Positions 18,655 to 26,887 of a DNA stretch of 38,701 nt are shown here, piece after piece. The position numbers and the translations under genes were made by a program. The notes below the pieces were generated by a model. That model was not told the origin of the DNA. It did not search any database and saw only the letters and a program-made list of their open reading frames with translations. The stretch comes from Bacteroidales bacterium (GTDB taxonomy: Bacteria > Bacteroidota > Bacteroidia > Bacteroidales > JAADJA01): NCBI GenBank assembly GCA_016933115.1, contig JAFGBL010000288.1:1-38701 (forward strand), read 5' to 3'. Each line of letters begins with the position of its first letter. Position 1 is the stretch's first letter.

Positions 18655-18687
18655 GAAAGTCCTGTTTTGGCAGGACTTTCTTATTTT
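18655..18687 (+). terminator. Rho-independent terminator after amt
   Basis: A perfect 10-base hairpin, GAAAGTCCTG (18655-18664) with CAGGACTTTC (18671-18680) and a 6-base loop TTTTGG, followed by TTATTTTT. It closes the barrel-protein/amt transcript. Confidence 0.85.
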
Positions 18688-18729
18688 TACAGGAAATTCT
18701 ACCTTCCAGGTTGAGCCTGGATATGTAAT

Positions 18730-19260
18730 ATGGGACCTGAAAAGTTGACAAAAAATTTACCATTTATGAACGGACAACCCGAATTATACAAAGCATTAGA
18801 AGAGTTAAATATCGGTTTCGAATATCACGAGCATCCGCCTGCACCCACCATCGAGGAAGCCCGGAAATACTGGAAGGATCTGGTGGCCACCCATTGTAAA
18901 AATATCTTCTTCAGGAATCACAAAGGAAACAAACATTATCTCGTAATTTTGGAACACACACAGGATCTCGATATCCATGATCTTGAAAAACGGCTGAAAC
19001 AAGGCAAACTCACATTTGCTTCTCCCAAACGGATGATGAAATACCTCGGCATCACACCCGGGTCGGTTTCGCCTTTTGCATTGATCAACGACAAGGAAAA
19101 TCATGTACATGTTTTCCTGGATGAAACATTAAAAAACTCGGATAAAATCAGCTTTCACCCCTGCATCAATACAGCTTCACTGGTAATTACTTTTTCTGAT
19201 TTTAAGAAATTCATGAATTGGGTGGGGAATTCGTTTGAGTTTCTGAAGTTGTACGATTAG
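18730..19260 (+). CDS. Prolyl-tRNA editing deacylase, ProX/YbaK family
   Basis: Trans-editing hydrolase of the YbaK/ProXp superfamily that removes mischarged alanine from tRNA(Pro) (PrdX/ProXp-ala type). It has 176 residues; a second ATG at 18766 would give 164. Family motifs are FEYHEHPPAPTIEEA, THCKNIFFRN (the lysine of the active site), YLVILEHTQDLD, LTFASPKRMMKYLGITPGSVSPFAL, and VHVFLDE. It stands alone between the amt terminator and the symporter gene. The exact substrate (Ala versus Cys) cannot be determined here. Confidence 0.85.
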   Translation: MGPEKLTKNLPFMNGQPELYKALEELNIGFEYHEHPPAPTIEEARKYWKDLVATHCKNIFFRNHKGNKHYLVILEHTQDLDIHDLEKRLKQGKLTFASPKRMMKYLGITPGSVSPFALINDKENHVHVFLDETLKNSDKISFHPCINTASLVITFSDFKKFMNWVGNSFEFLKLYD

Positions 19261-19286
19261 GGCTAAATGTAATAACTCAGTTTCCC

Positions 19287-19294
19287 TACTTTTG
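19287..19294 (+). promoter_or_regulatory. Candidate -7 element of the symporter promoter
   Basis: TACTTTTG is an exact match to the Bacteroidota TAnnTTTG -7 box, ending 24 bases before the symporter ATG. The -33 region is poor, so this is only a candidate. Confidence 0.4.
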
Positions 19295-19318
19295 TGAAAA
19301 CGTACTAATATTCAAACC

Positions 19319-20740
19319 ATGCCCTGGTTGATATTCTGGATTGTCATTTACCTTATCCTCATCCTGTTCCTGACCACCCGTCATGTGAAGATCGGTGATA
19401 TTGAGAATTACCTGGTCAACAACCGGAAGACGCGAACTTTCCCACTGGTTGCAACCACACTGGCAACTTTCGTGGGTGGCGGTACTTCCATGGGATTGAT
19501 GGCCATGGGCTACGAATCCGGTTTTGCAGCGGTTGGGATCGGGATAGCCTATGTAATCGGGTTTTTCATACTGGCACGTTTTGCCCCACGTATGAACCGG
19601 ATCGGCAGGATTGAAAAAATTTATTCCTTTCCGCAATTTCTCAATTCCAGATATACTTGGGATAAAGAGCCGGGCTTTTCACGATTGTTTTCTTCGGTAG
19701 TCAGCGGTGTGAATGTGTTTATTTTCTTTTTCCTGTTGGCTGCGCAGTTTGTGGCCATGGGTTCGTTGCTCAAATTTGCATTTGTGATTGATTACATTCC
19801 GGCAGCCATCATCTCCTGCCTGGTTGTGATTGCATACACAGCTTTTGCCGGCCTTTCCGGCGTGATCATCACCGATCTGCTTCAATTCATTGTAATTGTT
19901 TTCATGATCATCCTGATCTTTATTCCGGGGATTCATTATGACACCGAAGGTTTGACAAGACTTACCGAACTTCCGACCAATTTTTTGAACGGAACCTATT
20001 ACGGATGGGCCTTTTTGATCGCTTTACCCCTTTTTCTCGCACCTTCGGTCCTGATCCGCATGGACATATGGCAAAGGATCCTGGCTGCCAAAGATGAGAA
20101 AGTGGCAAAGCGTGTGAGCATCATCTCCGGATTGGGCATGTTACCTTTTTACATCATTTTCCCAATGGTAGGAATGACAATGAAAATCATACTTGATGCC
20201 GATATCGAACCCAAATATGTCACCTATCTTTTCCTCGAAAGACACAGCACCGAATTTATTCTTGGATTTGCCGTCGTCGGCCTCATGTCGGCTTTAATGT
20301 CTTCAGGCGATAGTTTCCTGAACCTGATCGCCATATCTGCCGTCAGGGATTTTGCCGGTTGGCGGAAACAACAATCTTTGGCTGATAAAAAGCATATTCA
20401 CAAAGAGATCCGGATCGCCACCATTGTCTTTGGTATTGTTGCCCTTGGCATGGCGCTGCTACTTCCTAAGATCATCGACCTGATGGTGGTGGGAATTGCG
20501 ACCATCGTGATTTTTGTTCCGATCACATTTCTGGCATTGATACGGAAAGAAGTGTACCGATACAGGAAAATTGCCGTGATAAGTGTCATTTCCGGTTTTA
20601 TTGTCAATTTATTTTTCTTCACCTGGGGAACCATCTCACCGGAAAAGTTTGAGCCGAAATCGTCGTTTATTCCTGCTTTTATTACCGCATCTGTTTTATT
20701 GTTGACGGGGATTTTTATAATGAAGATGAAAAAGAAATAA
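19319..20740 (+). CDS. Sodium:solute symporter (SSS family)
   Basis: Inner-membrane Na+-coupled transporter, 473 residues with about 12-13 membrane helices from the N-terminus (MPWLIFWIVIYLILILFL). Family features are NYLVNNRKTRTFPLVATTLATFVGGGTSMG in the first discontinuous helix and AFAGLSGVIITDLLQFIVI. LMSALMSSGDSFLNL is the SSS signature near the sodium site. The substrate cannot be read from sequence. It does not share a transcript direction gap with the PUL: 215 bases with a promoter-like site separate it from susC, so I treat it as independent. Confidence 0.88.
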   Translation: MPWLIFWIVIYLILILFLTTRHVKIGDIENYLVNNRKTRTFPLVATTLATFVGGGTSMGLMAMGYESGFAAVGIGIAYVIGFFILARFAPRMNRIGRIEKIYSFPQFLNSRYTWDKEPGFSRLFSSVVSGVNVFIFFFLLAAQFVAMGSLLKFAFVIDYIPAAIISCLVVIAYTAFAGLSGVIITDLLQFIVIVFMIILIFIPGIHYDTEGLTRLTELPTNFLNGTYYGWAFLIALPLFLAPSVLIRMDIWQRILAAKDEKVAKRVSIISGLGMLPFYIIFPMVGMTMKIILDADIEPKYVTYLFLERHSTEFILGFAVVGLMSALMSSGDSFLNLIAISAVRDFAGWRKQQSLADKKHIHKEIRIATIVFGIVALGMALLLPKIIDLMVVGIATIVIFVPITFLALIRKEVYRYRKIAVISVISGFIVNLFFFTWGTISPEKFEPKSSFIPAFITASVLLLTGIFIMKMKKK

Positions 20741-20784
20741 TCTGATAAAAAGAATAACCGTTAAATTTTTATTTGACCAAATCA

Positions 20785-20815
20785 TGTGAACAATCCTCAT
20801 TTTTTCATAAATTTG
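20785..20815 (+). promoter_or_regulatory. Candidate promoter for the susC operon
   Basis: TAAATTTG (20808-20815) exactly fits the Bacteroidota -7 consensus TAnnTTTG. TGTG (20785-20788) is a 3-of-4 match to the -33 TTTG, with a 19-base spacer. Transcription would begin near 20821, giving a leader of about 135 bases that includes the inverted repeat at 20841. Confidence 0.5.
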
Positions 20816-20840
20816 TCTTGTTATTTGTAATTTTCAACTG

Positions 20841-20875
20841 AATTGAAAATATTGGGAGGTAAAATATTTTCAATT
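20841..20875. promoter_or_regulatory. 13-bp perfect inverted repeat in the susC leader
   Basis: AATTGAAAATATT (20841-20853) is exactly mirrored by AATATTTTCAATT (20863-20875), with spacer GGGAGGTAA. In RNA this is a 13-pair hairpin with a purine-rich 9-base loop. No T tract follows, so it is not a terminator. It could be an operator (dyad of ~35 bases) or a leader RNA structure. Confidence 0.6.
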
Positions 20876-20955
20876 TTGCAATATCATGCGACCAATTTAA
20901 CTCCCAATAAGGAAAATCAATCAGAAATTGAATAAAAAATTAACGACCAATCCAT

Positions 20956-23900
20956 ATGCAAAAGAAAATCTACCAAAAATTTAGAAAAATCCTTTTCCGC
21001 AGCATTCTGAATACCCTGTTTATTCTGGCTTTTGTTGTTTCAGTTATGGCACAGGAGAGGACCATTAACGGAGCGGTTACCACCTCCGATACGAAAGAAA
21101 CCCTACCAGGGGCGTCCATTGTTATTAAAGGGACTACCATTGGAACCATCACTGATATTAATGGGAACTATTCACTGAAGGTTGCTGAAGGTCAGGATAC
21201 ACTAGTTTTTTCCTATGTGGGTTATGAAACCCAGGAAGTGGATATCAAAGGACGAAATTTGGTTAATGTAGAATTGCAAATCGCCAAAGTCTCCCTCGAA
21301 GAAGTTGTGGTGATTGGTTACGGTACAGTGAGGAAAAGCGACCTAACCGGTTCCGTTAGTTCCATAAAAGCCGATGACATTACAAAGATTACTGCTGTTA
21401 ATCCCATGCAAAGCTTGCAAGGGCGAATTAGCGGGGTTCAAATTACAAGTCCATCGGGTACACCGGGCGAGAGTCCGATCGTTCGGGTAAGAGGTGTAGG
21501 GACATTTAATAATTCCAATCCCATTTACGTTGTAGATGGGGTAATCCTGGATGACATCTCATTTTTGAATGCTGCCGACATCGCCTCCATGGAGGTGTTG
21601 AAAGATGCCTCTGCTACTGCAATTTACGGTTCCAGGGGGGCCAATGGGGTGATCATGGTCACCACTAAAAGTGGCCAGGCTGCGGAAGGGAAAACACAAT
21701 TCACATTTACAGGTGAATATGGTATGCAAAGACTGGCAAAAAAAATTGACCTCCTCAATGGGAAGGAATTTGCCACCATTGCCAATGAAATAAAGCCGGG
21801 CAGTTACAACAACACCGACCTGGTTCCCAATACCGACTGGCAGGATTTGATATTCGATGTCGCTCCGGTTCAAAATTACCAGCTCTCAGCGTCAGGAGCA
21901 TCGAAATCGATGCAATATTATGTCGGAGTTGGCTATTTTAATCAGAAAGGGATCATCGATAAATCTAGCTATGAGCGAATTACAATAAAATTAAATAACA
22001 TATATAACCTGACCTCTTTCCTAAAACTGGGGAACAATATCACGATCAGTCCTTTTAGCCAGCAGTTTGCACCTGATGTGACCTGGGCTGCTTACCGCGC
22101 ACAACCCGTTCTTGAACCTTATTATCCTGACGGAAGCTTTGGTGTTGTATACAATGTGGGTAATCCGCTGGCTTCATTGGCATATTCCAATAATTTCAGG
22201 AAAGGAACACGAGGAGTTGGTAATATTTATGCTGATTTAAACCTCGTTAAAGGACTTACGCTCAAATCGAGTTTCGGGGTTGATGCCTCTTATATCAAGG
22301 CCAAAAATTTCACACCCGCTTTTACCATTTATAATCCTGATGGAAGTGCATCACAACAGGAAAATGTATTGAGTGACCTTACTAAAGCAAGCAGCGACTA
22401 TTTAAGCTGGCTTTGGGAAAACACCTTGACGTATGACAAGGTATTTGGGAAAAATTCCATCAATGCCGTTGCAGGTTATACCATGCAAAAAACTACAGCT
22501 GAAGAAATCCGGGTGCAGGGGGCCAATATTATCCGGGATGGTGAGAATTTCTGGTACATAAATCCAAACTATATTTATGACCCTAACAGCAATGTCAATA
22601 CCATAAGCAGTATTTCCAACTCCGTTAATCCGGGGCAGTACTATTCAATCATCTCCTACCTTTTCAGGGTAAATTATGTGTTTGCCAATAAATATATTTT
22701 AACCGGAACTTTCCGGTCGGACGGATCATCCAAATTCAGTGAAGAGAACAGGTATTCCTATTTCCCCTCTTTTGCGATTGGCTGGAATATTTCGGAAGAA
22801 GCCTTTATGAAAGATATTGATTTTATCAATAAACTCAAACTCAGAGCAAGTTGGGGAAAAGTCGGCAACGAAAAAATCGACTATTATGCCAGGTATTCGC
22901 GGGTACAATCAGATATATTGGCTGTATTCGGAAACGATATTCCCAATTCCGCTGCATCATATGGTATTTATGGAAATCCTGACCTGCGTTGGGAAGTTAC
23001 CACCCAAACCGATGTTGGAGTGGAGTTGGGGACATTAAATAACCGGCTTACGGCTGAGCTGGATTATTATCATAAAAATACCGATGATATTCTGGTGCAA
23101 CTATCAATCCCGGGATACTTCGGAAACGGGCAGGGCGCCAAGGTTTGGTATAATGCCGCAGAGATCCTTAACCGTGGATTTGAATTCAATATTGGCTGGC
23201 GCGACCAGGTGGGGCAGGTAAAATACGGAGTAAGGATTTTGGGTTCGACCATTCATAATGAGGTATTGGAAATCGGTGGTAACAGCGGTATTGATTCAGT
23301 TCTCGTTGGCGGATACCTCAATAATGGAATTCCGGTAACACGAAGTGAAATTGGTTTACCAGTCGGAGCCTTTTATGGGTATCAAACCGATGGCATTTTT
23401 CAAACCCAGCAGGAACTCGACGCCTATCCACATGCATCGGATGCAGGTGTGGGTGATCTGAGGTTTGTTGACGTCAATGGTGACGGAAAGCTTAATGGCC
23501 TTGACCGGACATATATCGGATCACCCATTCCGACCTTCATTTTTGGTTTTAACATCGACCTCGAATATAAAGGATTTGATCTCTCACTGAACATACAGGG
23601 TCAAACTGGCAATAAAATATTCAACGCCAAGGAGGTGGTCCGGCCTGACCCATATAATTTCGAACGTCACGTTATGGATCGATGGACAGGCCCCGGAACC
23701 AGCGATACCGAACCGAGAGCCTCATTCGGAGGATATAATTATAATCCATCCGACAAATTTATTTACGATGGGTCATTCGTGAGGATACGGAACATAATTC
23801 TGGGATATACCCTCCCGCAGAACTGGAGCAATAAAATTTATATGCAGAAATTCAGGGTATATGTTAAGGTGGATAACCTTTACACATTCACGAAATTTAC

Positions 23901-24009
23901 CGGTTACACACCTGAGATCGGAAGCGGAGACGTTCTTTCCAATGGGATAGATTCCGGCATTTATCCGGTAACATCGGTTTATTCATTTGGGGTTAACTTA
24001 AATTTTTAA
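20956..24009 (+). CDS. SusC-type TonB-dependent outer-membrane transporter
   Basis: 1017 residues. Signal peptide 1-32 (cleavage after VSVMA). Residues about 35-110 are a carboxypeptidase-regulatory-like domain (TINGAVTTSDTKETLPGASI...). A TonB-box-like segment with EEVVVIGYGTVRKSDLTGSV comes next, followed by the plug domain (to about 230, including IYVVDGVILDD and YGSRGANGVIMVTTKSG) and the 22-strand barrel, ending SFGVNLNF. It imports oligosaccharides captured by the SusD partner, powered by TonB. The downstream enzymes suggest beta-1,2-glucooligosaccharides as substrate. susD starts only 5 bases after its stop. Confidence 0.95.
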   Translation: MQKKIYQKFRKILFRSILNTLFILAFVVSVMAQERTINGAVTTSDTKETLPGASIVIKGTTIGTITDINGNYSLKVAEGQDTLVFSYVGYETQEVDIKGRNLVNVELQIAKVSLEEVVVIGYGTVRKSDLTGSVSSIKADDITKITAVNPMQSLQGRISGVQITSPSGTPGESPIVRVRGVGTFNNSNPIYVVDGVILDDISFLNAADIASMEVLKDASATAIYGSRGANGVIMVTTKSGQAAEGKTQFTFTGEYGMQRLAKKIDLLNGKEFATIANEIKPGSYNNTDLVPNTDWQDLIFDVAPVQNYQLSASGASKSMQYYVGVGYFNQKGIIDKSSYERITIKLNNIYNLTSFLKLGNNITISPFSQQFAPDVTWAAYRAQPVLEPYYPDGSFGVVYNVGNPLASLAYSNNFRKGTRGVGNIYADLNLVKGLTLKSSFGVDASYIKAKNFTPAFTIYNPDGSASQQENVLSDLTKASSDYLSWLWENTLTYDKVFGKNSINAVAGYTMQKTTAEEIRVQGANIIRDGENFWYINPNYIYDPNSNVNTISSISNSVNPGQYYSIISYLFRVNYVFANKYILTGTFRSDGSSKFSEENRYSYFPSFAIGWNISEEAFMKDIDFINKLKLRASWGKVGNEKIDYYARYSRVQSDILAVFGNDIPNSAASYGIYGNPDLRWEVTTQTDVGVELGTLNNRLTAELDYYHKNTDDILVQLSIPGYFGNGQGAKVWYNAAEILNRGFEFNIGWRDQVGQVKYGVRILGSTIHNEVLEIGGNSGIDSVLVGGYLNNGIPVTRSEIGLPVGAFYGYQTDGIFQTQQELDAYPHASDAGVGDLRFVDVNGDGKLNGLDRTYIGSPIPTFIFGFNIDLEYKGFDLSLNIQGQTGNKIFNAKEVVRPDPYNFERHVMDRWTGPGTSDTEPRASFGGYNYNPSDKFIYDGSFVRIRNIILGYTLPQNWSNKIYMQKFRVYVKVDNLYTFTKFTGYTPEIGSGDVLSNGIDSGIYPVTSVYSFGVNLNF

Positions 24010-24014
24010 GCATC

Positions 24015-25505
24015 ATGAAATCTACAACTATATTCTTCAAAATTATTTCGGTCCTGTTATTTATCCTGGTTTTCACCGGTTGTGAAAAATTCCTGGAAAT
24101 AGAACCGCAGGGAGAACTGACCAAGGAAAATTTCCCCACAACACCTTCAGATGCACTGTTGGCGACAAACGCTTGTTATACAACATTGCGCGACTGGCAT
24201 TATCATTCAGGGGGTTATCCGATCCTCGACATTATGTCGGACGATGCAAGCAAAGGCAGCAATCCGAATGATCAGGCATCAACCATCGGGCCTTATGATG
24301 TTTTTGGGCATACACCTACCCAGGATGGACTCGACCGCTGGTGGAATCAATTATATGTCGGAATAAAGAGGGCCAATGTTGTCATCGAAAAAGTAAAGGA
24401 TATTCCTTTTGATGAATCGTTAAAAACAAGATACATTGCCGAAGCACGGTTTATTCGCGGATTGATGTATTTCGACATGGTGAGGGCGTGGGGAGGCGTT
24501 CCCATCGTGGAATCAACCGATCCCCCGCTTAAGCTGGAAAGATCATCTGTGGAAGAAACCTATAATTTCCTGATTGAAGACTTGAACTTTGCTGCCAATA
24601 ATCTCCCGTTAAGAAGTGGATATAGTGCTATCAATATGGGCCGCGCTACCAAAGGGGCTGCACAATCCTTGCTGGCCAGGGTATACCTTTTCAGGGGTGA
24701 TTTTGTCAATGCTGAAATGTATGCCATGGAGGTGATCAACTCCGGGCAATATGGGCTTGAGCCTGTTTATACTGATGCCAATGGCGTAAACGGGAACAAT
24801 GGGATAGAATCGGTGTTTGAAATCGGTGCCATCCAGTCGGAAGGCAGTTCTTCAGGAGGTAACCAGTATGCCAACACACAAGGTGTGAGAGGAACTCCCA
24901 ACCGAGGGTGGGGCTTTAACAGGCCTACTTTCGATTTAAGGAACTCTTTCGAAGCTGGTGATCCCAGATTAAAAGGGACCATAATTGACCTAGGAGATGA
25001 AATTGACGGAATTGTAATTAATGGTGACGGGTCCACGCCGGATGAAACTTACGATGAAGAAGGCAACCTGATAGAAGTTGAATGCTATAACCGGAAAGTC
25101 TGGGTGCCAGGTGAAAATACGATCACCCAGTGGGGGCATCACCGCAGGTTGATCCGTTATGCTGATGTATTATTAATGGCAGCCGAAGCATTGAATGAAA
25201 ATAATAAGCCGAATGATGCGTTAGTATACGTCAATATGGTTAGAGAACGTGCACGTGAAGGCAATGAAGATATCCTGCCCGATATCACAACTACGGATAA
25301 GGAGGAGCTTAGGAATCTGATTTATGCAGAAAGAAGGCATGAACTGGCAATGGAAGGAATTAGATTCTGGGATCTTGTTAGGACAGGAAGAGCCCCTGCC
25401 GTTCTGGGAGACCTTGGATTCATCCAGGGAAGGCATGAGTTGATGCCGGTTCCGCAAACAGAAATTGATATCTCACAGGGATCATTGACACAAAATCCCA
25501 ACTGA
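24015..25505 (+). CDS. SusD/RagB-type surface glycan-binding lipoprotein
   Basis: 496 residues. Lipoprotein signal ends at Cys23 (VFTGC), followed by EKFLEIEPQGELTKENF, the typical SusD N-terminus. The helical TPR-like core contains YIAEARFIRGLMYFDMVRAWGGVPIV. The C-terminus has EALNENNKPNDALVYVNMVRERA, EELRNLIYAERRHELAMEGIRFWDLVRTG and ending NPN, which are classic SusD landmarks. It forms the lid of the SusC transporter on the outer surface and binds the target glycan. The neighbouring GH144 genes point to beta-1,2-glucan. Confidence 0.95.
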   Translation: MKSTTIFFKIISVLLFILVFTGCEKFLEIEPQGELTKENFPTTPSDALLATNACYTTLRDWHYHSGGYPILDIMSDDASKGSNPNDQASTIGPYDVFGHTPTQDGLDRWWNQLYVGIKRANVVIEKVKDIPFDESLKTRYIAEARFIRGLMYFDMVRAWGGVPIVESTDPPLKLERSSVEETYNFLIEDLNFAANNLPLRSGYSAINMGRATKGAAQSLLARVYLFRGDFVNAEMYAMEVINSGQYGLEPVYTDANGVNGNNGIESVFEIGAIQSEGSSSGGNQYANTQGVRGTPNRGWGFNRPTFDLRNSFEAGDPRLKGTIIDLGDEIDGIVINGDGSTPDETYDEEGNLIEVECYNRKVWVPGENTITQWGHHRRLIRYADVLLMAAEALNENNKPNDALVYVNMVRERAREGNEDILPDITTTDKEELRNLIYAERRHELAMEGIRFWDLVRTGRAPAVLGDLGFIQGRHELMPVPQTEIDISQGSLTQNPN

Positions 25506-25547
25506 TAAAAAATATTAAAATTAATTAACCTTAAATAACACTGTACT

Positions 25548-26816
25548 ATGAAAAGAAAAATTGTTTCATTTACTTCGATGATGATTATAACTGCCCTGTT
25601 CATTGGGGTGGTTAGTTGTAAAAAGGATGAGGAAAAAACAACGTTTAACCTCACTTCTCTCAAGTCCGGGTCTATTGATATGAATGGCGCTACAGCACCG
25701 GACAATATTCCTGCAGAGCCGACTATTGTCGCTACATTCAACCTGGATGTAAAAGCATCTACCGCCAATGACAACAACATTACAATAACCAGGAATTATG
25801 ACAATGCGGCAATCCCTTTGACAATAACCGTTTCGGGAGCTTCTATAACAATCGTTCCTGATGAAAACCTGGGCAACGGTGCTTTGTTCGAATTAAAAAT
25901 GACCGGTATCCAATCTGCCGACGATCAGAGTCTGACAGCCATTACCAGATCCTTCACTACAGAAGGAACTTTTGTACCGGCCGGGCAAATTGCTTTCTGG
26001 AATTTCGATGATAATGTCAATGACCAGGTAGGAAGCTTTAATCCTTCGGCAGATGGAATTGTTGATCTCACATATGAAAATTCATTTACGACCGATGCAG
26101 GTAAATGTGGATTTTTTAACGGAACAACTACAATAGTTGAAATTCCTAATGGCGATCAGCTGACCAATACAGCCGATTTTACACTTGCTTTCTGGGTAAA
26201 AACAAAATCGGAAGGCCATGTCAATGAAAATGGTGACCCTAAAGGACATTTCGTTTTGGGTCTTGGAGCATTCCATGGATTCCAGTTTGAAATTCAAGGT
26301 AGCTATACTGAATGTAAATTAGCCGCTATGTATGAATTGGATAATGGAACTACAGCCAGTCAGGATCTGTGGTTCAACGGAAGCGGTGAATACAATGCCA
26401 ATGGAGGTTATGTAGGTTGGACATTCTGTAAAGACCTGACCAGTTCAGGTGGCGTTGAGGCATTATTGAAAGATACCTGGGCGCATGTTGTATGCACCTA
26501 TAACGGAGCTACCAAAATCGGAACCATGTACATCAATGGTGAAAAAATGAAAGAACAGGATTTCAACCTGTATGATAACCAAATGGCTAATGCTGTCGGT
26601 TTGAAATGGGATGGCGACGGAGTGGAAGTTGTGAATGAGCTGGCTCTTGGATTTATTCAATCCAGGGCAGGTACACTTTGGGATAATGAATCCTGGGGTG
26701 GATATGACTTTCCTACTGCAAACCATTTTGGTGGCTGGTTGGATAACATGAGGGTTTTTCATAAAGCATTAACAGCACAGGAAGTCGACCTGATGTACAG
26801 CTCGGAAAAACCTTAA
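25548..26816 (+). CDS. LamG-domain surface lipoprotein, likely glycan-binding (SusE/F position)
   Basis: 422 residues. Lipobox Cys24 (GVVSC) is followed by KKDEEK, an acidic export signal of the kind that sends Bacteroidota lipoproteins to the cell surface. Residues ~30-145 form a Big_5/Ig-like domain (TIVATFNLDVKASTANDNNITI... SFTTEGTF). Residues ~148-420 form a LamG/concanavalin-like jelly roll with AFWNFDDNVNDQVGSFNPSADG, TLAFWVKTKSEG, TWAHVVCTYNGATKIGTMYINGEKM and GWLDNMRVFHKALTAQEV. No catalytic residues are evident. By position after SusD it is best read as a surface glycan-binding protein for the same glycan. A terminator follows. Confidence 0.85.
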   Translation: MKRKIVSFTSMMIITALFIGVVSCKKDEEKTTFNLTSLKSGSIDMNGATAPDNIPAEPTIVATFNLDVKASTANDNNITITRNYDNAAIPLTITVSGASITIVPDENLGNGALFELKMTGIQSADDQSLTAITRSFTTEGTFVPAGQIAFWNFDDNVNDQVGSFNPSADGIVDLTYENSFTTDAGKCGFFNGTTTIVEIPNGDQLTNTADFTLAFWVKTKSEGHVNENGDPKGHFVLGLGAFHGFQFEIQGSYTECKLAAMYELDNGTTASQDLWFNGSGEYNANGGYVGWTFCKDLTSSGGVEALLKDTWAHVVCTYNGATKIGTMYINGEKMKEQDFNLYDNQMANAVGLKWDGDGVEVVNELALGFIQSRAGTLWDNESWGGYDFPTANHFGGWLDNMRVFHKALTAQEVDLMYSSEKP

Positions 26817-26837
26817 TTTTAATTTAATAAAAAACTG

Positions 26838-26875
26838 AAAGGGGGGGTTACGGATTACCTTAATCCTCCCTTTTT
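26838..26875 (+). terminator. Internal terminator/attenuator between binding and enzyme genes
   Basis: AAAGGGGGGGTTA (26838-26850) pairs with TAATCCTCCCTTT (26861-26873), 13 pairs including two G-U, with a 10-base loop and a T run to 26875. It ends 12 bases before the GH144-A start. Partial read-through would make the susCD-LamG part more abundant than the enzymes. Confidence 0.75.
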
Positions 26876-26887
26876 AATATTTACCTG

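Noticed and set aside
20841-20875. Inverted repeat as a terminator of the symporter gene
   Set aside because: No T tract follows either arm, and a likely promoter lies between it and the symporter.
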